A stretch of DNA of 64,000 nucleotides from Sphingobacteriaceae bacterium (GTDB lineage: Bacteria > Bacteroidota > Bacteroidia > B-17B0 > Aurantibacillaceae). This document shows positions 61,048 to 64,000 of this stretch, one piece after another. A program made the position numbers and the translations under genes. The notes under the pieces were generated by a model. That model did no database searches. It was not told where the DNA came from and saw nothing but the letters and a program-made list of their open reading frames with translations. The stretch spans positions 496,001-560,000 of the forward strand of contig JADJXI010000017.1 of NCBI GenBank assembly GCA_016715905.1, read 5' to 3'. The first letter of the stretch is position 1. Each line of letters begins with the position of its first letter.

Positions 61048-61172
61048 TTACCATAAACGACAATTTTCGCCTTGCAAAATTTCTTTCTTTTCATAAATCC
61101 CTGTTACAATTTCAAGCACATCAATTTCATATAATTTTTGTCCGATGCATAATGTTCAATCAATTTTTTCAA
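61048..61172 (-). pseudogene. Possible frameshifted remnant of a small gene
   Basis: Read leftward, one frame gives LKKLIEHYAS from TTG 61172 and then runs into a stop, while the neighbouring frame continues as GQKLYEIDVLEIVTGIYEKK and ends EILQGENCRLW before TAA 61048. The two parts join into a sensible peptide if one base is changed near 61143-61150. Neither frame alone has a good start plus full length. It may be a decayed gene, or chance. No family recognised. Confidence 0.3.
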
Positions 61173-61173
61173 T

Positions 61174-61205
61174 AAAAAAACCCCTGAATAAACAGAGGTT
61201 TTTTT
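61174..61205. terminator. Bidirectional rho-independent terminator
   Basis: A7CC-x-CTG pairs with CAG-x-GGT7 around a six-base loop AATAAA, with one C-A mismatch. It lies 20 bases after the mdh stop on the minus strand, and about 150 bases after the T9SS cargo stop on the plus strand. Confidence 0.7.
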
Positions 61206-61225
61206 AATCTGAAACTGTAATTTTA

Positions 61226-62161
61226 TTATGCTTTCATGGTACTCAATACATTATTCATATTTCTAACCGCTTCGGCACTTTTGTTAAATGCGGCTTGCTC
61301 TTCTGCATTTAATTTATAATCCACAATTTTTTCCCAACCATTCTTTCCAATAATTACCGGAACACCTAAACAAATATCTTTTTGTCCGTATTCTCCATCT
61401 AAGGCAACGCAACAAGGGAATAATTTTTTCTGGTCGTTAATAATGCTGTTTACCAATTGAGCAACAGCTGCTCCCGGTGCATACCAAGCACTGGTACCCA
61501 ACATGCCGGTTAAGGTAGCGCCACCTACCATGGTATCAGCAGCTACTTTTTTCAAAGTTTCGTCATTTAAAAACTGTGAAACCGGAACTCCGGTATAAGA
61601 AGCTAATCGCGTTAATGGAATCATGGTGGTATCACCGTGCCCGCCAATTACTACTCCGTTTACATCGCTTGCCGGAGCATTTAATGCCATAGATAAATAA
61701 CATTTAAAACGTGCGCTATCCAAAATTCCACCCATTCCAATGATTCTGTTTTTTGGCAATTTGCTTTCTTTTAATGCTAAATAAGTCATCGTATCCATCG
61801 GATTACTTACAATAATAATTACCGCATCAGGTGAGTGTTTTAATACGTTATCGGTTACTGTTTTTACAATGCCTGCATTAATTCCGATTAATTCTTCGCG
61901 GGTCATACCCGGTTTTCTTGGAATTCCACTTGTAATTACAACAACTTTACTTCCTGCTGTTTTACTGTAATCATTGGTGCTTCCGCTAACCCTTGTATTG
62001 AAACCGTTTAGGGTGGCTGTTTGCATTAAATCTAATGCCTTTCCTTCTGCAAAATTTTCTTTGATGTCTAAGATAACAACTTCACTTGCTATACTGTTAA
62101 GTGCAATATATTCTGCACAAGTTGCACCTACATTTCCGGCGCCGATGATAGATACTTTCAT
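61226..62161 (-). CDS. mdh: Malate dehydrogenase
   Basis: 311 aa, LDH-like MDH of the tricarboxylic acid cycle, oxidising malate to oxaloacetate with NAD. NAD motif GAGNVGATCA (residues 7-16), Asp of the adenosine-ribose site in VVILDIKE, substrate loop GIPRKPGMTREEL, with the Arg that sets malate rather than lactate specificity, and the catalytic His in VVIGGHGDTTMIPL. Full length, no signal. Followed by a strong terminator; 87 bases separate it from the ABC transporter gene upstream. Confidence 0.97.
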   Translation of the reverse strand: MKVSIIGAGNVGATCAEYIALNSIASEVVILDIKENFAEGKALDLMQTATLNGFNTRVSGSTNDYSKTAGSKVVVITSGIPRKPGMTREELIGINAGIVKTVTDNVLKHSPDAVIIIVSNPMDTMTYLALKESKLPKNRIIGMGGILDSARFKCYLSMALNAPASDVNGVVIGGHGDTTMIPLTRLASYTGVPVSQFLNDETLKKVAADTMVGGATLTGMLGTSAWYAPGAAVAQLVNSIINDQKKLFPCCVALDGEYGQKDICLGVPVIIGKNGWEKIVDYKLNAEEQAAFNKSAEAVRNMNNVLSTMKA

Positions 62162-62248
62162 ATTATTATTTTTAATTTAAGTTTAATTTTTATATCAGAG
62201 TAAAAGTAAGAGAATATATTTTTTAAGCAAAGCCATTTTATTAAATAT

Positions 62249-64000
62249 TTATGCATCAGAACTAGTCTCGTATAATTTTTTAAAATATCCGTTTTGTTCT
62301 AATAGCTGATTCAAAGTTCCACTTTCAATAACTTTCCCTTTTTCAAATACATATATACAGTTTACATGTTTAATGGTTGATAACCGGTGAGCAATGATAA
62401 TTGATGTTCTTCCGCTGGCCAATTTTTCAGATGCTTTTTGTATTAATTGCTCTGTTTTACTGTCAATTGCAGCTGTGGCTTCATCTAAAACAAATAAAGC
62501 CGGATTATAAATATAAGCTCTTATAAAAGCCACCAACTGTCTCTGTCCCGCCGATAATCCTTGTCCGCGTTCGGTAACCTGATAATTAAATCCACCGGGT
62601 AATTCATCTACGAAGTCCATTAGTCCAATTTCACGAGTGGCCTCTTCAACCTGCGATAAGGAATAATCCGGATTTTTAAGGGTAATGTTGTTTAATAAGG
62701 TATCATTAAATAAATGCACATCCTGCAAAACAACACCGGTATTTAATCTTAAACTGCTTAAGTCATAGTTTTCCAGCATAATTTCATCGATGAGTATTTC
62801 ACCTTTTGTTTTTTCATAGAAACGACTTAATAAATTTATCACTGTAGTTTTGCCTGACCCGGTAGAACCTACTAAAGCAATGGTTTCGCCCGCGTTTACA
62901 GAAAGATTTAAAGCATTTAAAACCTCAAAATTGGGATTATATGAAAAATATACATTTTTAAATTCAATTTTATTTTTTACTCCGGTAAAAGGGATGGTAC
63001 CCGTATTTTCAATTTTTTCATCCGTATCCAGGATTTTAAATACGCGTTCAGCGGCAACAATACCCATTTGCAAAGTATTGAGTCGGTCTGCTAACATTCG
63101 AATGGGTCTGAATATCATATTCACCATCATGACGAAAAAGGTGATATCACCTAGGCTGATTTGATAAACATTACTTTTAACACCGGCAAACCATATAACC
63201 AAAGCAATGGAAACCGAGGATAGAATATCTACAACCGGAAAAAATACGGAATAATAAAATATAGATTGAATGTTAGCCTGGCGATGTTTATTGTTGATTT
63301 CTTTAAAATTTTCAAACTCTTCTTTTTCCCGATTAAAAAGTTGTACTAATTTCATTCCGGTAATTCGCTCTTGGGCAAAGGTATTTAAGTCTGAAACTGC
63401 GTTTCTCACCATAGTAAAGGTTTTTTTGATTCCTCTTTTAAATAAGGCAGTGGCAATAAATAAAAGGGGAATAGTGCTCAGTGCCATGAGTGCTAAAACC
63501 CAATTCGACCAAAACATGGCCGCAATAAAAATTATTAGCATCAATAGGTCTCCCAAAATCATAATAAAGCCTTGTGAAAAAACTTCACTCAAACTTTCAA
63601 TATCTGAAATACTTCTGGTTACCAGCATTCCCACCGGGGTATTATCGAAATAAGCATTTTTTAAACTTATTAGATGCTTGTAAACTTGATTACGCAAATC
63701 GAAAATAATATTTTGTCCTAATAAATTGGTAAATCTAATATTTAGTATTTGTGCCAAGGCTTCAAAAATTAAAAAGCCAAGTATTAAAAGCGCATAATTA
63801 TTTAATTCGTCTGTTGAATTAGATACCACAAAACTATTTAATGCTTTATTTATGAGTACGGGTCTAACAATAGATAATGCGGAAAGTAAAAGCGTGATTG
63901 TTAATGCGCCAAAAAATAAAAGTTTATACGAACGTATGTAACTTAGTATTCGTTTAAGTAACGCAAAATTTAGGCCTTTATTTTTTGTAGTTTCAGTCAA
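62249..64000 (-). CDS. ABC transporter, fused permease and ATPase (MsbA/multidrug type), possibly 5'-truncated
   Basis: At least 583 aa: six-helix ABC membrane domain (about 20-310; NTPVGMLVTRSISDIESLSE is the coupling helix pattern) and ATPase domain with Walker A GSTGSGKTT, Q-loop GVVLQDVHLF, signature GLSAGQRQLVAFIRAY, Walker B ALFVLDEATAAID and H-loop IIAHRLS. A homodimeric or heterodimeric exporter of lipids or drugs; substrate unknown. The frame begins at the last base of the window with TTG; the true start may lie beyond the edge. Confidence 0.92.
   Translation of the reverse strand: MTETTKNKGLNFALLKRILSYIRSYKLLFFGALTITLLLSALSIVRPVLINKALNSFVVSNSTDELNNYALLILGFLIFEALAQILNIRFTNLLGQNIIFDLRNQVYKHLISLKNAYFDNTPVGMLVTRSISDIESLSEVFSQGFIMILGDLLMLIIFIAAMFWSNWVLALMALSTIPLLFIATALFKRGIKKTFTMVRNAVSDLNTFAQERITGMKLVQLFNREKEEFENFKEINNKHRQANIQSIFYYSVFFPVVDILSSVSIALVIWFAGVKSNVYQISLGDITFFVMMVNMIFRPIRMLADRLNTLQMGIVAAERVFKILDTDEKIENTGTIPFTGVKNKIEFKNVYFSYNPNFEVLNALNLSVNAGETIALVGSTGSGKTTVINLLSRFYEKTKGEILIDEIMLENYDLSSLRLNTGVVLQDVHLFNDTLLNNITLKNPDYSLSQVEEATREIGLMDFVDELPGGFNYQVTERGQGLSAGQRQLVAFIRAYIYNPALFVLDEATAAIDSKTEQLIQKASEKLASGRTSIIIAHRLSTIKHVNCIYVFEKGKVIESGTLNQLLEQNGYFKKLYETSSDA

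Overview
The window is AT-rich chromosomal DNA from a member of the Bacteroidota, most likely Flavobacteriia-like. This rests on the protein families: several type IX secretion system (T9SS) parts and cargo (PorZ, PorP/SprF, a TPR-PD40-OmpA protein, four proteins with C-terminal sorting domains), Bacteroidota-specific small proteins (DUF4296, DUF4412, DUF5522 types, rhomboid plus DUF6576), and promoter-like -7 boxes of the TAnnTTTG type. Coding density is high. I see no prophage, insertion sequence or CRISPR array. The only RNA gene I can support is one tRNA-Arg(CCG).

Layout. 0.1-3.8 kb: minus-strand operon of an MlaE/MlaF-type ABC importer core, an HTH protein and an HI0933-type flavoprotein; beside it a 52-codon lipoprotein gene (3886-4044) that is easily missed. 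4.0-9.9 kb: two secreted or envelope proteins, then mutL with two rhomboid proteases in 4-nt overlaps. 10.1-22.4 kb: a module of a 3037-residue surface adhesin with 27 tandem Ig-like repeats and a type B sorting domain, a PorP/SprF outer-membrane protein and an OmpA-family protein. 22.4-31.8 kb: housekeeping genes (PlsC-like acyltransferase, gatC, FtsB-like, L,D-transpeptidase, YraN, pseudouridine synthase, glmS). 31.8-37.1 kb: histidine kinase, AsmA-like protein and a type A T9SS cargo, all minus strand. 37.3-43.0 kb: thioredoxin-like protein, DUF5522 protein, TPR-SpoIIE phosphatase, a solitary urocanase, a flavodoxin-like reductase. 43.0-48.0 kb: a second cargo plus beta-barrel pair. 48.0-48.6 kb: tRNA-Arg with a mosaic of direct repeats and hairpins that duplicates the tRNA 3' end. 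48.6-64.0 kb: ferritin, S41 protease, queA with a coupled 34-codon leader ORF, coiled-coil protein, ComF, porZ-recO, a Wzi-like barrel, another type A cargo, mdh and an ABC exporter cut by the window edge.

Together the window is dominated by envelope and surface export: PorZ serves the T9SS machine at the cell surface, and the adhesin and three type A proteins are predicted clients. PorP/SprF and the OmpA/PD40 protein probably help export or anchor the adhesin. The least explained items are the tRNA-linked repeat mosaic, the adhesin's internal three-repeat duplication, several unlisted small ORFs, and a high number of genes whose only sensible start is TTG.
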